Below are positions 27,880 to 37,574 of a stretch of 64,000 bases of DNA, in pieces. Below the pieces are notes generated by a model. That model searched no databases. It worked only from the letters and a program-made list of their open reading frames with translations, and was not told the DNA's origin. The stretch's first letter is position 1. Every line of letters starts with the position of its first letter. Source of the stretch: Woeseiaceae bacterium (lineage in GTDB: Bacteria > Pseudomonadota > Gammaproteobacteria > Steroidobacterales > Woeseiaceae); the NCBI GenBank assembly GCA_028277185.1, contig JANQGQ010000038.1:62001-126000 (forward strand). Reading direction: 5' to 3'. A program made the position numbers and the translations under genes.

Positions 27880-29691
27880 TCAGCGTTCGAAGTCGATGTC
27901 GACGATGACCGGATCGTGGTCCGAGGCGCGCCACGGGCTGCTGCCGTCGAACAGCGCGTCGGCGCGGCCGAATTCGGTGTTGTAGTCGAAGACCCGCGGC
28001 TCGTCGGCGTTGATGTGCCATTCGACAACGGCGGTCACGAGCGGCGCCAGCGCGGGACTCGCGAAAGCATAGTCCAGCGCGCCCGCACGGCTGTCGAACA
28101 CGAAGGAATAGGCCGTATCGCCGAGATAGCGGTCGAGAAGATTGACGAGACCCGCTGTCTCGAGCGTGCGGATGGGATCCTCGCGCAGATAGGCGTTGAG
28201 GTCGCCGATGATCAGCACCCGGTCGTCCGCTGCATCCGTCGGACCGGCATCGGCCCGGTCGGCAAGCGCCGCGGCCGCAAGCGTCCGCGTGCGGTTGCAG
28301 TTACCCTGACCGTCGCCGCGATTCGGATCGTTGGCCTCGTCGCAGGGCGAGCCCTTCGACTTGAGATGATTCGTGACGACCGTCAGCGACTCGCCGCTGG
28401 CGAGATGCCGGAACGTCTGTGCTAGTGCGGGCCGGTTGCGGCTGCTGTCGAACCGGCCGTCGACGCTGCTGTCGATGACCGCAAACTCACCGAGCGTCCC
28501 GACCGTCGCTGGCCGGTACAGGAAACCCACCTTGATCGAGTCGGTACCGATCACGCCGGCGTCCACGTAGGCGTAGCTCTCGCCGGCCGCGTCCAGCGCC
28601 TCGACGAGCAGGTCGAGTGACGCCCGGGCATTGTTCTCGATCTCGGAGATTCCGATGATGTCCGCGTCCATGAGCCGGATGGCGGTTACGGACTTATCCA
28701 GCTGTCGCGCGAGCTCGCGGCGCGAGTTCGCGCCGCGGCAGCGCGACTCGCCGCGGGGTCCGCAGCCAGTCTCGCCGCTTTCTGTGCCGGAGAACAGATT
28801 CAGCAGGTTGTAGCTCGCGACGCGCAGCGGGCCGCTCCGGGCCGGCGCCGCCGGGCGCGGGTTCGTGGGCTCGATCGCGGGATCGACCGTGGGCATCAGC
28901 CGGAACGCGGCCTCGCCATCGTCGCCCGCGCCGCGCGAGTAGCGCAGGGTGCCCGTCAATCCGGTAACGGTGTTGCCGGCGCGGGGTGGAACCTCGCCGA
29001 CTGCGTAGCGCGGCGGGCTCACGTTCTGCTGGCGAAGTCCGTCGTCGAGGATCAGCGAATTGCTTTCGAAGTCGCCGCGGGAGCGGGCGTACCCGCGCCG
29101 GTCGGGCGCGTTGCGGTTCGTGTACTGGAAGGGCCGACCGCCGGCGGTCAGCACGACCTCGCCGAAGCGCTCGAGCTGGTGGGTGCCCGCGATCGTCAGC
29201 GGTTCCGCGAACCCGAGCAGCATGCCTTCGAATCGTTCCGGGTCGCCGAGCGGCAGGCTGACGGGCACGGCCCCGACTGGCGCACTGCCGACGACCTGGA
29301 CCTCAGCCGCGACGAGTTGCGTCTCCCCGAAGAATTCGGCGACTTCGCCGCGGACCTGAACGCGATCCCCGACGCGGACGTCCATGAGCTCGCGATTCCG
29401 CTCGAACACGAACAGGCCGTCCGACGTGTCGGGATCGTCGTCCGGCCGGACGCTTGCCAGGTAGAAACCGCCGAGGCGGCCGCTGCCCGGTGCGCCGTAG
29501 TCCTGGAAGTCGCCGCTCACGACGCCTTCCACGGTGACGCGGCGGCCGTCGAACGGGCTGCGGTCGCCGGCGCCCTGCACCGTGTGCGGCGCGAGCACGT
29601 TGTCGTCCGACTCCGCCGCATCGGGGGCGGTATCGGTGCAGGCCACGAACAGGGAAAGGAGCAGTAGCGGCAGGATCTTCGACGGGTTCAC
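27880..29691 (-). CDS. extracellular endonuclease/exonuclease/phosphatase-family nuclease (ExeM/NucH-like) lipoprotein
   Basis: 603 aa. The signal peptide has a lipobox-like LFVAC at Cys 18. About 270 residues of OB-fold-like sequence (RRVTVEGVVSGDF, DRVQVRGEVAEF) precede the EEP nuclease domain: RVASYNLLNLFSG, DIIGISEIENNA, GDLNAYLREDPI and the catalytic ASDHDPVIVDI at the C-terminus. This is the domain order of secreted ExeM-type DNases used in biofilm DNA turnover and in nutrient recovery from DNA. GTG 29691 is chosen because GAGGAA precedes it and the signal peptide starts there; the open frame continues upstream without coding character. Confidence 0.88.
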   Translation of the reverse strand: MNPSKILPLLLLSLFVACTDTAPDAAESDDNVLAPHTVQGAGDRSPFDGRRVTVEGVVSGDFQDYGAPGSGRLGGFYLASVRPDDDPDTSDGLFVFERNRELMDVRVGDRVQVRGEVAEFFGETQLVAAEVQVVGSAPVGAVPVSLPLGDPERFEGMLLGFAEPLTIAGTHQLERFGEVVLTAGGRPFQYTNRNAPDRRGYARSRGDFESNSLILDDGLRQQNVSPPRYAVGEVPPRAGNTVTGLTGTLRYSRGAGDDGEAAFRLMPTVDPAIEPTNPRPAAPARSGPLRVASYNLLNLFSGTESGETGCGPRGESRCRGANSRRELARQLDKSVTAIRLMDADIIGISEIENNARASLDLLVEALDAAGESYAYVDAGVIGTDSIKVGFLYRPATVGTLGEFAVIDSSVDGRFDSSRNRPALAQTFRHLASGESLTVVTNHLKSKGSPCDEANDPNRGDGQGNCNRTRTLAAAALADRADAGPTDAADDRVLIIGDLNAYLREDPIRTLETAGLVNLLDRYLGDTAYSFVFDSRAGALDYAFASPALAPLVTAVVEWHINADEPRVFDYNTEFGRADALFDGSSPWRASDHDPVIVDIDFER

Positions 29692-29767
29692 GCGACGGTT
29701 TCCTCGGAACGATGCGCGCGAACGGTAGGGGCTTTTTACCCCCGGGTAAAGCCCGGACCTGTCGGGA

Positions 29768-29798
29768 CCGCGGCGCCCCGGGGGTGGGGGCGCCGCGG
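29768..29798 (-). terminator. GC hairpin after the DoxX gene
   Basis: 12-bp perfect stem CCGCGGCGCCCC with its complement at 29787-29798 and a 7-base G-rich loop, 10 bp beyond the DoxX stop. No T-run. Confidence 0.5.
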
Positions 29799-29807
29799 CG
29801 AACGGTA

Positions 29808-30251
29808 TCAGCCGGCCGACGGCTCGGGTTCCGTGGCCCGTAGCGGGGAGGGCAACCTGAGCGCGAACCTGCCCGAGCCGAGCAGGGCCGAGACGATCGC
29901 GGCTACGACGAGGAAGGCCGGGTACTCCCAACCGCCGTTCTCGTTGCTGAACACCCAGCCGGCGCCGAAGTGGACATAGGTCGCGCCGAGCAGGACCGGC
30001 AGCAGCGCCAGGTTGACGCTGCGCACGGCCACGCCGGCCACGAGCAGGACACCGCCGGCGAGTTCGGCGAACGTGACCACGTAGGCCAGCGCGCCGGGGA
30101 AGCCGACCGATTCGAAGAAACCGGCCGTGCCGGGGAGGGTGAACACCATGATCTTCAGCAGCGCATGGGCAATGAACATGATGCCGAGGGCTAAGCGAAG
30201 CAGGGTTGCGGCGGTTGCTACCGTCGCGGCAGAAGGCGTTTGATCATTCAT
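29808..30251 (-). CDS. DoxX family membrane protein
   Basis: 147 aa with four hydrophobic helices. Family marks: LLRLALGIMFIAHALLKI at the first helix, TAGFFESVGFPG and AELAGGVLLVAGV. ATG 30251 has GGAG six bases upstream. The reading frame stays open upstream to 30536 and joins an azoreductase-like N-terminus, but the ribosome-binding site and the family length both support 30251. DoxX proteins are associated with redox stress and quinone or sulfur chemistry. The divergent LysR gene probably regulates it. Confidence 0.9.
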   Translation of the reverse strand: MNDQTPSAATVATAATLLRLALGIMFIAHALLKIMVFTLPGTAGFFESVGFPGALAYVVTFAELAGGVLLVAGVAVRSVNLALLPVLLGATYVHFGAGWVFSNENGGWEYPAFLVVAAIVSALLGSGRFALRLPSPLRATEPEPSAG

Positions 30252-30356
30252 CGTAATCTCCAGGGGTCTTTGAGTGGGGGGGTGGGGGTTTGGGTTCAGG
30301 TCGTGCGTCAGGCCGCGCGGTCGTCGCGCGGGTCGGGAAAACGAATGCGTCGGTAC

Positions 30357-30536
30357 CTGATCGATCCAGGCGTTGTTCACGAAGCCTATGCCTGCTGCGA
30401 GGTCGCGGTGCACGATCGCAGCGTTCGCGTGTCGCTCCTCGAGCGCTCCGACGACCTCGGCGCTCAGCATTCGGCTAACGGAATCGCCGAGCCGCCCGCT
30501 GGCGTTCAACTCGAGAATGTTCAGGGTCCGCTTCAC
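30357..30536 (-). pseudogene. remnant of FMN-dependent NADH-azoreductase (AzoR-like), N-terminal 60 codons
   Basis: Codons from ATG 30536 read MKRTLNILELNASGRLGDSV and SRMLSAEVVGALEERHANAA, then RDLAAGIGFVNNAWI. This matches the N-terminal flavodoxin-like strand and phosphate-binding region of AzoR-type quinone/azo reductases, including the conserved RDLAA. After about residue 58 the similarity stops and the frame runs on through non-family sequence into the DoxX gene, so about 70 percent of the enzyme is missing. The order LysR / azoreductase / DoxX suggests a former three-gene cassette with an internal deletion. The fused frame could still be translated as a leader. Confidence 0.6.
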
Positions 30537-30600
30537 TGTCGTTCTTCTCTTGTCCTTGGGGTGAGAGGTCCGGGCCTCGACTCGGAGACAAGTCTGGCGG

Positions 30601-30628
30601 TTGACAAGAAGTCAATAAACAGTAATCT
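30601..30628 (+). promoter_or_regulatory. sigma-70-like promoter for the LysR gene
   Basis: TTGACA at 30601-30606 and TAATCT at 30623-30628 with a 16-bp spacer, 33 bp ahead of the LysR start. The -35 box is also the left half of an inverted repeat TTGAC-AAGAA-GTCAA. Confidence 0.55.
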
Positions 30629-30635
30629 GAGAACT

Positions 30636-30662
30636 ATATTGTTCCATCGTTAGCAACAATAT
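30636..30662. promoter_or_regulatory. LysR-type inverted repeat overlapping the LysR start
   Basis: ATATTGTT, 11-base spacer, AACAATAT: an 8-bp dyad with the T-N11-A layout of LysR operators. It covers the start codon at 30661, which predicts autorepression. Confidence 0.55.
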
Positions 30663-31575
30663 GAATCGACTCCAGGATCTCGAAGCCTTTGTCGCCGTCG
30701 TCGAAAGCGGCAGTTTCACGCTGGCGGCGGAGCGGCTCGGCGCTGCGAAGTCGGCGGTCAGTCGGCGTGTTTCGGCGCTCGAAACCCGTCTGGGCGTCGA
30801 GCTGCTGCGCCGGACGACCCGGCGTCTGAGCCTCACGGACACCGGCCGGAGCTTCTACGAACGCAGCGCGAGAATCCTCGCGGACCTCGACGAGGCGGAA
30901 GCCGCCGCGGCGCAGGCCCACGGCGAATTGAGCGGAACGCTCAAGGTGGCGTTGCCGCTGTCTTTCGGAGTGCGCCACATGGCGGCACCGGTTGCCGAAT
31001 TCGCGCGTCGCCACCCCCGGGTGCGTTTCGAGCTGGATCTCAACGACCGCCGTGTCGATCTGATCGACGAGGGGATGGATCTCGCGCTTCGTATCGGCCG
31101 GCTCAAGGACTCCTCGCTGATCGCCCGTCGCCTGTTCACTGCGTGCACGGCGTTGGTCGCGTCACCCGCTTACCTCGAAGCCCATGGAACTCCCGAGCGG
31201 GCGGACGATCTCGCCGGGCACGCGTTTCTCGCCTACAGCAATCTCGCGGAGCCGAACCGGCTGGTTGGCCGCGATGCGAACGGCCAGCGCTTCGATATCG
31301 ACGTGACGGCCTGTCTGTCCGCCTCGAGCGGCGACTTCATCACCGAGCAGGCAAAAGCGGGACGCGGTATTGCACTGCAGCCGACGTTCATCGTCGGCGC
31401 GGCGATCGAGCGGGGCGAGCTTCTGCCCGTTCTCGAAGACTACAGCTGGCCCGAGACGCCGGCCTACGCGGTATATCCGCCGACCCGGCATCTGAGCTAC
31501 CGCGTGCGGGCGTTCATCGATTTTCTCGCGGAGTGGTTTTCCGGCACGCCGATTTGGGACCGGCGCGCGGCCTGA
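30661..31575 (+). CDS. LysR-type transcriptional regulator
   Basis: 304 aa. The N-terminal winged helix-turn-helix is clear: FVAVVESGSFTLAAERLGA, then KSAVSRRVSALETRLGVELL and RRTTRRLSLTDTGR. A periplasmic-binding-like effector domain follows (GTLKVALPLSFGVRHMAAPV). It belongs to the CrbS/DsdC-like general LysR class with RRTTR. It is divergent from the azoR-remnant/DoxX unit and has an operator-like dyad over its own start. The effector is unknown, probably a quinone or electrophile if the azoreductase context is a guide. Confidence 0.93.
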   Translation: MNRLQDLEAFVAVVESGSFTLAAERLGAAKSAVSRRVSALETRLGVELLRRTTRRLSLTDTGRSFYERSARILADLDEAEAAAAQAHGELSGTLKVALPLSFGVRHMAAPVAEFARRHPRVRFELDLNDRRVDLIDEGMDLALRIGRLKDSSLIARRLFTACTALVASPAYLEAHGTPERADDLAGHAFLAYSNLAEPNRLVGRDANGQRFDIDVTACLSASSGDFITEQAKAGRGIALQPTFIVGAAIERGELLPVLEDYSWPETPAYAVYPPTRHLSYRVRAFIDFLAEWFSGTPIWDRRAA

Positions 31576-31606
31576 GCGGACTAAAAGCCGCTCTCGGGAA
31601 CGAAAA

Positions 31607-31627
31607 ACGGGGCCGCGCGGGCCCCGT
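31607..31627 (-). terminator. Rho-independent terminator of the cold-shock gene
   Basis: 8-bp stem ACGGGGCC / GGCCCCGT with a five-base loop; on the minus strand it is followed by TTTTT. It lies about 30 bp after the csp stop and also faces the LysR gene end. Confidence 0.8.
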
Positions 31628-31657
31628 TCGTGAAAGCGTGGGCTTTCTTAAGCGGTG

Positions 31658-31864
31658 TCAGATCGGGACGATGTTCTCGGCCTGCGGGCCTTTCTGGCCC
31701 TGCGTGATCGTGAATTCCACCTTCTGGCCTTCCGTCAGCGTCTTGAAGCCTTCGGCCTTGATGGCGCTGAAGTGGGCGAAGACGTCCGGGCCGGACTCCT
31801 GCGAGATGAAGCCGAAGCCCTTGGCTTCGTCAAACCATTTTACGATTCCTGTCGTCGTTGACAT
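31658..31864 (-). CDS. cold-shock domain protein (CspA family)
   Basis: 68 aa, the standard length. The RNA-binding motifs are KGFGFI (RNP1, residues about 15-20) and VFAHF (RNP2), with GIVKWF at the N-terminus. Single-stranded nucleic acid binding/RNA chaperone role. A 243-bp gap with no gene lies upstream (31865-32107), which is consistent with the long leader common for csp mRNAs, though I could not identify the leader elements. The terminator behind it is strong. Confidence 0.96.
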   Translation of the reverse strand: MSTTTGIVKWFDEAKGFGFISQESGPDVFAHFSAIKAEGFKTLTEGQKVEFTITQGQKGPQAENIVPI

Positions 31865-32107
31865 GAGTGTTTCCTGTGTTGAGTGTTAAACGCGCTCGAA
31901 ACGAGCGATACAGCTTGAGTGTTGCGGCGACAATGGAACGTCGAAACGGTGTCCAGGCACGGGGCATGGCCAAACAAAGCGCCAACCATCCAGCTTGATG
32001 AAATGCTAGCCGCTGAATATGGCAGAACTGCGACAGCGGACGGGATTTTGTCAGGTATGCCGGCCGAAAGCGAACAGAATGTTTCGAAGAATCTCTGAGC
32101 GCCGCGG

Positions 32108-33262
32108 TCATTCGTCGCTATCGGGCGGCGCATAGCCTGTCAGCTCGACGTAGCCGCGACCCGAGACGCGCTCGCCGCCTTTGGTTCCGGTGACGTCGAC
32201 GGCGCCTTCCCAATAGCGAACGGTCGTAAACAGCTCCTGATTGGCCATGACCGGCTCGATCTCGAGAACGAGTTCCTCCGCGGGCACGGCCAGCCGCCAG
32301 CGCGACGGATACGTGCCCCCGGCGGGGCTGTCCCAGGTATCCAGTACCGTGAGCTGCACCGCGTCGCTGCCGAGCTTGCTCGCGGTGCCGTCGGCGGCGG
32401 TTCGGGTTCCGGCGCTGTTCCGGTCCTCGCTGCCGTCGCTCCGGCGGATGCTGTAGTACATGAGTTCCGTGCCGTCGTCGAACTGCAGCGCGAACCAGTC
32501 CCAGCCGATCTGTTCCTTATCGAGCGCGCTGCTGCTCCATTCGCGGTCCAGCCAGCTGAAACCGGCAACGTCGAAGACCTCGTCGTCAATGCGGATTTCG
32601 CCGCGCGTCGCGATGCGGGTCAGCGAGTAGTAGTAAGACGCGTTGCCCGGCTCGTCGGACTTCTGCGAAAGGCCGGCCTGGCCGTTCAGCACCGGCGGCT
32701 TCAGAGCGTCGAGTTCGAGCGTCAGCGAGAAATCGCCGCTGGCCGCCGTGAGCGACCAGGCCTCCCCGGCTCCGTCCTCAGCACCCGCACTAGCGGCGCT
32801 GCGATCGGCCATTCGATCGGCAATTCGCCAGTCGTCGATCCAGACCGCAAACGGCTTCGCCGTCGCTCCCGCGAGGCCCGCGGCGCCGCGGGAGAATTTC
32901 TCATCCGTCAGGAAGCGGTCCTCCTCGGGATCGGTCACGGCGAGGTGGGCGATGTAGACCTGATTGCTCCGCCACGCCGACGAGCTTGCCGGTCTGCGCG
33001 GCGCGAGCGCGAAGCGGAAGATCGTCAGTTCATAGCCGAAGCGACGTCCGGTCGTCGAGTCGAGATTACCCGTGATGTACCACCATTCGTTGCGGAACTC
33101 CGGATGCGGCCCGTGATCGGCCGGAAACGAGAACGCCCGCGGCTCCACGGCGCGCGGAAACGACTCGTCGCCGGCGTCGAGCAGCTCGGCTAACTCGGAG
33201 CGCTGCTGCGCGTGAGCGCTCAGGCTGCACAGCAGTGCTATGACCGGGATCGCGCGCTTCAT
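32108..33262 (-). CDS. AttH/CrtC-like lipocalin-domain secreted protein
   Basis: 384 aa. Signal peptide MKRAIPVIALLCSLSAHA, then the AttH-type double lipocalin domain with HPEFRNEWWYITGNL, YELTIFRFAL, YIAHLAVTD, GFSWLDREWSSSAL and WDWFALQFDDGTELMYY. This family (COG5621, predicted secreted hydrolase, related to carotenoid 1,2-hydratase) is regularly encoded with a MacB/LolE-type permease and an ATPase, exactly as here. Starts at 33280 (overlapping the permease stop) or 33268 are also possible; 33262 gives the cleanest signal peptide and has AGGA six bases upstream. It probably handles a lipid in the periplasm (inference). Confidence 0.85.
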   Translation of the reverse strand: MKRAIPVIALLCSLSAHAQQRSELAELLDAGDESFPRAVEPRAFSFPADHGPHPEFRNEWWYITGNLDSTTGRRFGYELTIFRFALAPRRPASSSAWRSNQVYIAHLAVTDPEEDRFLTDEKFSRGAAGLAGATAKPFAVWIDDWRIADRMADRSAASAGAEDGAGEAWSLTAASGDFSLTLELDALKPPVLNGQAGLSQKSDEPGNASYYYSLTRIATRGEIRIDDEVFDVAGFSWLDREWSSSALDKEQIGWDWFALQFDDGTELMYYSIRRSDGSEDRNSAGTRTAADGTASKLGSDAVQLTVLDTWDSPAGGTYPSRWRLAVPAEELVLEIEPVMANQELFTTVRYWEGAVDVTGTKGGERVSGRGYVELTGYAPPDSDE

Positions 33263-33276
33263 TGCCATTCCTGCGG

Positions 33277-35793
33277 TCATTCTTCGCGCATCGCAAGCGC
33301 GGGTTCCGTTCCGCCGGCCCGCCAGGCCGGGTAGGCACCGCCGACGAGCGCCGCGGCAATCGCCAGCAGCACGCCGCCGGCCACGAAGCCCGGCGCGACG
33401 TCCATCGCGATCTGCCAGCCGAACGCCCGCCGGTTGATGACCTCGATCAGGACCCACGCCATCGCGATCCCCAGCGGTATCGCCGCGAGGCCTGCAAGCG
33501 CACCGATCGTTCCCGTCTGGATGGCGACGTTTCCGGATAGTTCGGAGCGCGTCATGCCGAGGCTTCTGAGCAGGCCGAGCTCGCGGCCACGCTCGAGCTG
33601 CAGAGCGAGCATCGCGCCGAAGATACCCACGATTGCAACGCCGACGGCAAGCCAGTACAGAATGTCCGTGATGATGAAGGTGCGGTCGAAGATCGACAGC
33701 GAGAGTTCGCGGATTCCCGTGTTCGAACTCGCGAAAACGCGCTGATCGAAACGCCGGCCCAGCGCCTCGACTTCTGCCACGATCTCGCCGGAGCGTGCGG
33801 CGTCGTCGAGGTACAGGCCGATGGAATCGACCGTCGTGTCCGTCCAGTGGCGGTCGAACACCGAGCGGCTCATGAGCACGCCGCTGCCGTTGACGTCGTA
33901 GCTCTGGAACGTGGCGAGCACGGGGAAGTCCCGGCGGCCCCGGTCGGTCGGCAGCGCCACGGCGTCGCCACGTCGCAGGCCGTTGCGCCAGGCGTAAGGT
34001 TCGGAGACGAGGACCGCGTCCTCGCGGTCCCAGCGGGGCCAGACCTCGGCCGGATCGGCATCGAGGATCTCTACGCCGCCGTAACCGCCGGGCGCCATGC
34101 GGATCACGATGAGCCGGGTTTGCCCGTCGCCGTCGAAGAACAGCGTACGGCGGCTGGTGCTAAAGGCTTCGACCGCATCGAGCTCCGTCACGGCTTCGAT
34201 GAGATCGGGGTCGATGCCACCGGAGGGCAGGCCGAGGTAGACGTCGGCGCTCAGAGTGCGTTCGAGCCAGCTCTGCACCGATCCGCGGAAGCTGTCGACC
34301 ATGACGCTGACCCCGATCGTGGCCGATACGGCGACCGCCAGCGCGACGACGGCGACGCCCGTTCGGCTTAAGGATGCCGCAATGCCCGCGACGGCAAGCC
34401 GTGCGGTGACGCCGCCTAGCCGATCCGCAAGCGGCGCGAAGAGCCCGGCGAGGTGCGCCACGATCCAGGGGATGGTCAGCGCAAAACTCAGAATGAGCAG
34501 AAAGATTGCGACGAGCCCGGCCAGCAGACTGGTTTCGCTGGCCGTGAGGGTCAGCCAGGCAAGCGCCATCAGGGCCATCCCTGCGACGGCTACCCACGGC
34601 AGTGCCCGCCCGGTCTTGCCTTCGAGCGTCGAGCGCGCCATCGTCAGTCGTGGCGGATAGCCAGCCGCTTCCAGCGCCGGCACGGCGGCGGCAACCAGCG
34701 CGGCGACGACGCCCGCTGCCAGACCCTTGGCCAGCGTGATCCCGCTCAGACGCACGTCGCTGACGGCGAGTCGAAAATAGAGATCGTTGATCGACTGGGT
34801 CACGAAGAACAGCAGTTTCTCGCCCAGCCATACGCCGAGCAGTACGCCGAGGATTCCGCCGATCGCACCGAGCACGGCGGCTTCGCCGACGATTGCGAAG
34901 AGGACCTGTCTTTGCGTCACGCCTAGGGCGCGCAGCGTTCCGATCAGCGGCCGCCGCTGCAATACCGTGAAGCTGGCGCTGTTGTAGATCAGAAACAGGC
35001 CGACGAGCAGGGCCAACAGACTCATCGCGTTCAGATTGATCATGAAGGCGTCGGTCATCTCCAGCGTGGACTGAGTCCGCCCGGCGGCATGGAGCAGCCG
35101 GTTGCCGTCGGGCAGCAGCGCCCTGAACGCTGCAAGCTCGTCTTCGTTCAGCCGAATGTCGATGCGCGAAAGGCGTCCCGGCGAGTCCAGCCACTCCTGA
35201 GCCGTGGCGATGTCCGCGAGGAGGTAGGCGCCGAGCGTTCCGGCGTCGGCGAAGGTGGCGACGAGCGACGCTTCGCGCTCGCGTCCGCGCACGACGACGG
35301 TGAACGATTCGTTCAGCCGCAAGCCGAGTTCGTCCGCGGTTTGTTCGGACACGACGACGCTGCCCGGTGCCGTGAGAAAGCGGTCGAACAGGTCTTCGAA
35401 GCTGCCGCTCGTGTCGCCCGGATTGAAGCGATAGTCGCGCAACGCCTGTTCGGCGAACAGGTCGGCGCCGAGCAGCGTCAGTACGCGGTCGCCGTCCGGG
35501 TTTCTGATGACGGCATCGCTTTCGACAATCGGCGCCAGCGCCGTGTAGCCGCGCTCCGTGCGCAGCTCGGCATAGAAAGCCTCGTCAACGCCGTCGGGTC
35601 CGCCGACCACCTGGTGGGTCGCCTCGCCGGTGACCGCGTCGAGCGACTCGAGAAACGCGAGCCGGGCGCTGCCGTTCGCGAGGTCCACCGCGATGATTAC
35701 GGCGACGCCGGCCGTGATGCCGAGCACCGCGAGGCCTAGCTGCCAGGGATGCCGCCGCAGGAAGCCGGCGCTGGCCTTGAGCACGACGGTCAT
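33277..35793 (-). CDS. FtsX-family ABC transporter permease (large, two-unit)
   Basis: 838 aa with about 10 hydrophobic helices in two FtsX modules: the N-terminal helix with [20 protein letters not shown], a periplasmic core, a helix block ([32 protein letters not shown]) and a second copy ([28 protein letters not shown]). This is the type paired with AttH proteins rather than a classic LolC. ATG 35793 overlaps the ATPase stop and its own stop overlaps the AttH gene's possible start, so the three genes are tightly coupled. Mechanotransmission-type extraction or transport of a lipid or lipoprotein is the expected mode. Confidence 0.92.
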   Translation of the reverse strand: MTVVLKASAGFLRRHPWQLGLAVLGITAGVAVIIAVDLANGSARLAFLESLDAVTGEATHQVVGGPDGVDEAFYAELRTERGYTALAPIVESDAVIRNPDGDRVLTLLGADLFAEQALRDYRFNPGDTSGSFEDLFDRFLTAPGSVVVSEQTADELGLRLNESFTVVVRGREREASLVATFADAGTLGAYLLADIATAQEWLDSPGRLSRIDIRLNEDELAAFRALLPDGNRLLHAAGRTQSTLEMTDAFMINLNAMSLLALLVGLFLIYNSASFTVLQRRPLIGTLRALGVTQRQVLFAIVGEAAVLGAIGGILGVLLGVWLGEKLLFFVTQSINDLYFRLAVSDVRLSGITLAKGLAAGVVAALVAAAVPALEAAGYPPRLTMARSTLEGKTGRALPWVAVAGMALMALAWLTLTASETSLLAGLVAIFLLILSFALTIPWIVAHLAGLFAPLADRLGGVTARLAVAGIAASLSRTGVAVVALAVAVSATIGVSVMVDSFRGSVQSWLERTLSADVYLGLPSGGIDPDLIEAVTELDAVEAFSTSRRTLFFDGDGQTRLIVIRMAPGGYGGVEILDADPAEVWPRWDREDAVLVSEPYAWRNGLRRGDAVALPTDRGRRDFPVLATFQSYDVNGSGVLMSRSVFDRHWTDTTVDSIGLYLDDAARSGEIVAEVEALGRRFDQRVFASSNTGIRELSLSIFDRTFIITDILYWLAVGVAIVGIFGAMLALQLERGRELGLLRSLGMTRSELSGNVAIQTGTIGALAGLAAIPLGIAMAWVLIEVINRRAFGWQIAMDVAPGFVAGGVLLAIAAALVGGAYPAWRAGGTEPALAMREE

Positions 35794-36482
35794 GCGGTCT
35801 CCTGGCGGTCAAGGCGGCCGCCCGAGAGAGCAAGCGTGAGATCGCAGGAGCGCGCGACCCGATCGCTGTGCGTTGCGATCAGCAGCGTACCGCCCGTCTG
35901 CCGCAGCAGCCGCTCGAGGACCGCCAGTACTTTCCCGGCAGCGTCGTCGTCGAGGTTGCCGGTCGGTTCGTCCGCGAGTATCAGCGAAGGCCGATGCGCC
36001 AGCGCGCGGGCGACCGCTACGCGCTGCTGCTCACCGCCCGACAGGACGTCGGGTCGCGACTGCTTGCGCTTAAGCAGGTCCACCGCGTCCAGCAGTTCGT
36101 CGATCCGGTGTTCGGCCTTCGCGCCAGTCACGCGATTGAGCTCCAGAACCAGGCGCACGTTGTCGGCGACACTGAGCGTCGGAATGAGATTGAACGCCTG
36201 ATAGACGAAGCCAATGTGCCGACGGCGGAAGAGCGTGCGCCGGCGTTCGTCGAGTGCCGTAACGTCGGTCCCGTCGACGACCACCGACCCGCGGTCCGGG
36301 ACGTCGATGCCGGCAATCAGGTTCAGAAGCGTCGACTTCCCGGAGCCGCTGCGGCCGCGTATGGCTACGGATGCGCCGCGCGCGATGCTGGCATGAACGT
36401 CGTTCAGCACCGCGTGTTCGCGGTCGCCCTCGATGTAAGTCTTCGTCAGGTGTTCGAGCGTTATGGCGACCTTGCTGTCCAT
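35790..36482 (-). CDS. LolD/MacB-like ABC ATPase
   Basis: 230 aa. Walker [13 protein letters not shown]-loop [10 protein letters not shown], signature [15 protein letters not shown], Walker [14 protein letters not shown], switch His [12 protein letters not shown] 36482 starts at [12 protein letters not shown]; the longer open frame upstream has no family match. First gene of the ATPase-permease-AttH operon. The spacer 36483-36639 to the divergent hypothetical gene shows no further features that I can support. Confidence 0.94.
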   Translation of the reverse strand: MDSKVAITLEHLTKTYIEGDREHAVLNDVHASIARGASVAIRGRSGSGKSTLLNLIAGIDVPDRGSVVVDGTDVTALDERRRTLFRRRHIGFVYQAFNLIPTLSVADNVRLVLELNRVTGAKAEHRIDELLDAVDLLKRKQSRPDVLSGGEQQRVAVARALAHRPSLILADEPTGNLDDDAAGKVLAVLERLLRQTGGTLLIATHSDRVARSCDLTLALSGGRLDRQETA

Positions 36483-36639
36483 GGCGTTTCTTCGGCGATC
36501 AGGGGCGACTATTGGGTGCGACACGGCTCCCCGCGCGCGTTTGCGGCCGCCGTACAGGATGCCTATAGTGCCCGCTCGCGCTGCAACCAAACAGGGTAGC
36601 GCGGGTCCGAGATACATATAGCTACAGAGTGCGCCCCAG

Positions 36640-37056
36640 ATGATTCGACTAACACTGCTCCTTCTGCTTGCATTGGGCCTCGCCGGCTCGGGCATTGCGG
36701 ATGCCGGGCAACTGGTCCGGGAGTTCAGCGGCACCGGCAACAGGGTCACGGCGCCTTTCCAGGTCGAGGGTCCCTGGATCATCGACTGGCGCCTCGACGG
36801 CGACTACGATGCGCTGATCGCGCTCGACGTGCAGCTGATCGATGCTGCGACGGGCCGCCACCTGGGCCGCCTGTTTCGAACCAAAAAGTATCGCAGCAAT
36901 GGCGTAAAGCTATTCGAGGAGGGCGGCCGCTATCAACTCCGGATCAGCTCGTCGCTGGCACGCTGGCGTTTCAAGATCGAGCAGCTCACGCCCGAGGAGG
37001 CGGAAGCCTATACGGTGCGTGAACGCCCGGCGCCCGAGGATCTGCTGAGCCGCTGA
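36640..37056 (+). CDS. hypothetical secreted protein
   Basis: 138 aa. A clear Sec signal peptide (MIRLTLLLLLALGLAGSG, cleavage probably after ADA) precedes a small all-beta-looking domain (VTAPFQVEGPWIIDWRLDGD, YRSNGVKLFEEGGRYQLRIS). No Cys, so not a lipoprotein. I do not recognise a family; the pattern of a short periplasmic beta-sandwich is all that can be said. It is 40 bp upstream of a GNAT gene on the same strand. Confidence 0.75.
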   Translation: MIRLTLLLLLALGLAGSGIADAGQLVREFSGTGNRVTAPFQVEGPWIIDWRLDGDYDALIALDVQLIDAATGRHLGRLFRTKKYRSNGVKLFEEGGRYQLRISSSLARWRFKIEQLTPEEAEAYTVRERPAPEDLLSR

Positions 37057-37096
37057 CGGCGCATCGCAACATACCCCCGCAGCGGGAACCGGGATC

Positions 37097-37525
37097 ATGA
37101 CCATCGACTATGTTCTGCTCGATGCGAAGGAAGCGCGCCGGCTCGACAAGCTTGCCCCGGAGGTGTTCGACGGACCGGTCGACGAGGCCCAGCTGGCCGC
37201 GTTCATAGCGGATTCGCGGCATCTGATGATACTTGCCGTTGACGACGACACTGTCGTCGGCATGCTGTCCGCGGTCGAGTATCTGCATCCCGACAAGGCG
37301 CCGCAGATGTGGATCAACGAAGTCGGGGTAACGCCTGCCCATCGCCGGCGCGGCATCGGCCGCAAGTTGGTCGAAAGCCTGCTGGAGCTCGCGAAGGCGC
37401 GGGGCTGCACCGTTGCGTGGTTGGGTACGGAGCCCGACAACATCGCTGCACAGCGCTGTTACGACCGGGTACCGAACGGCAAGCCGGCAGAGCCCTTTCT
37501 CTTCTACGAGTGGCCTCTCGAATAG
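37097..37525 (+). CDS. GNAT family N-acetyltransferase
   Basis: 142 aa. Acetyl-CoA site VTPAHRRRGIGRKLVESLLE follows the strand MWINEVG; the late GNAT block NIAAQRCYDRV is also present. The order and the FYEWPLE end resemble the AAC(3)-I/AAC(6')-like subgroup, but no residue pattern proves drug acetylation. Acceptor unknown. The next gene is convergent. Confidence 0.88.
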   Translation: MTIDYVLLDAKEARRLDKLAPEVFDGPVDEAQLAAFIADSRHLMILAVDDDTVVGMLSAVEYLHPDKAPQMWINEVGVTPAHRRRGIGRKLVESLLELAKARGCTVAWLGTEPDNIAAQRCYDRVPNGKPAEPFLFYEWPLE

Positions 37526-37574
37526 GGAGCCTCGCCAGCCTCATGCAGAGGCGGCCTGGCGCGGCTGGCGTGCG

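Noticed and set aside
30252..30536. Azoreductase-DoxX fusion protein of 242 aa as a real gene
   Set aside because: The linking stretch is not protein-like (proline/arginine-rich), and DoxX has its own GGAG and ATG at 30251. The fusion is kept only as a possible by-product.
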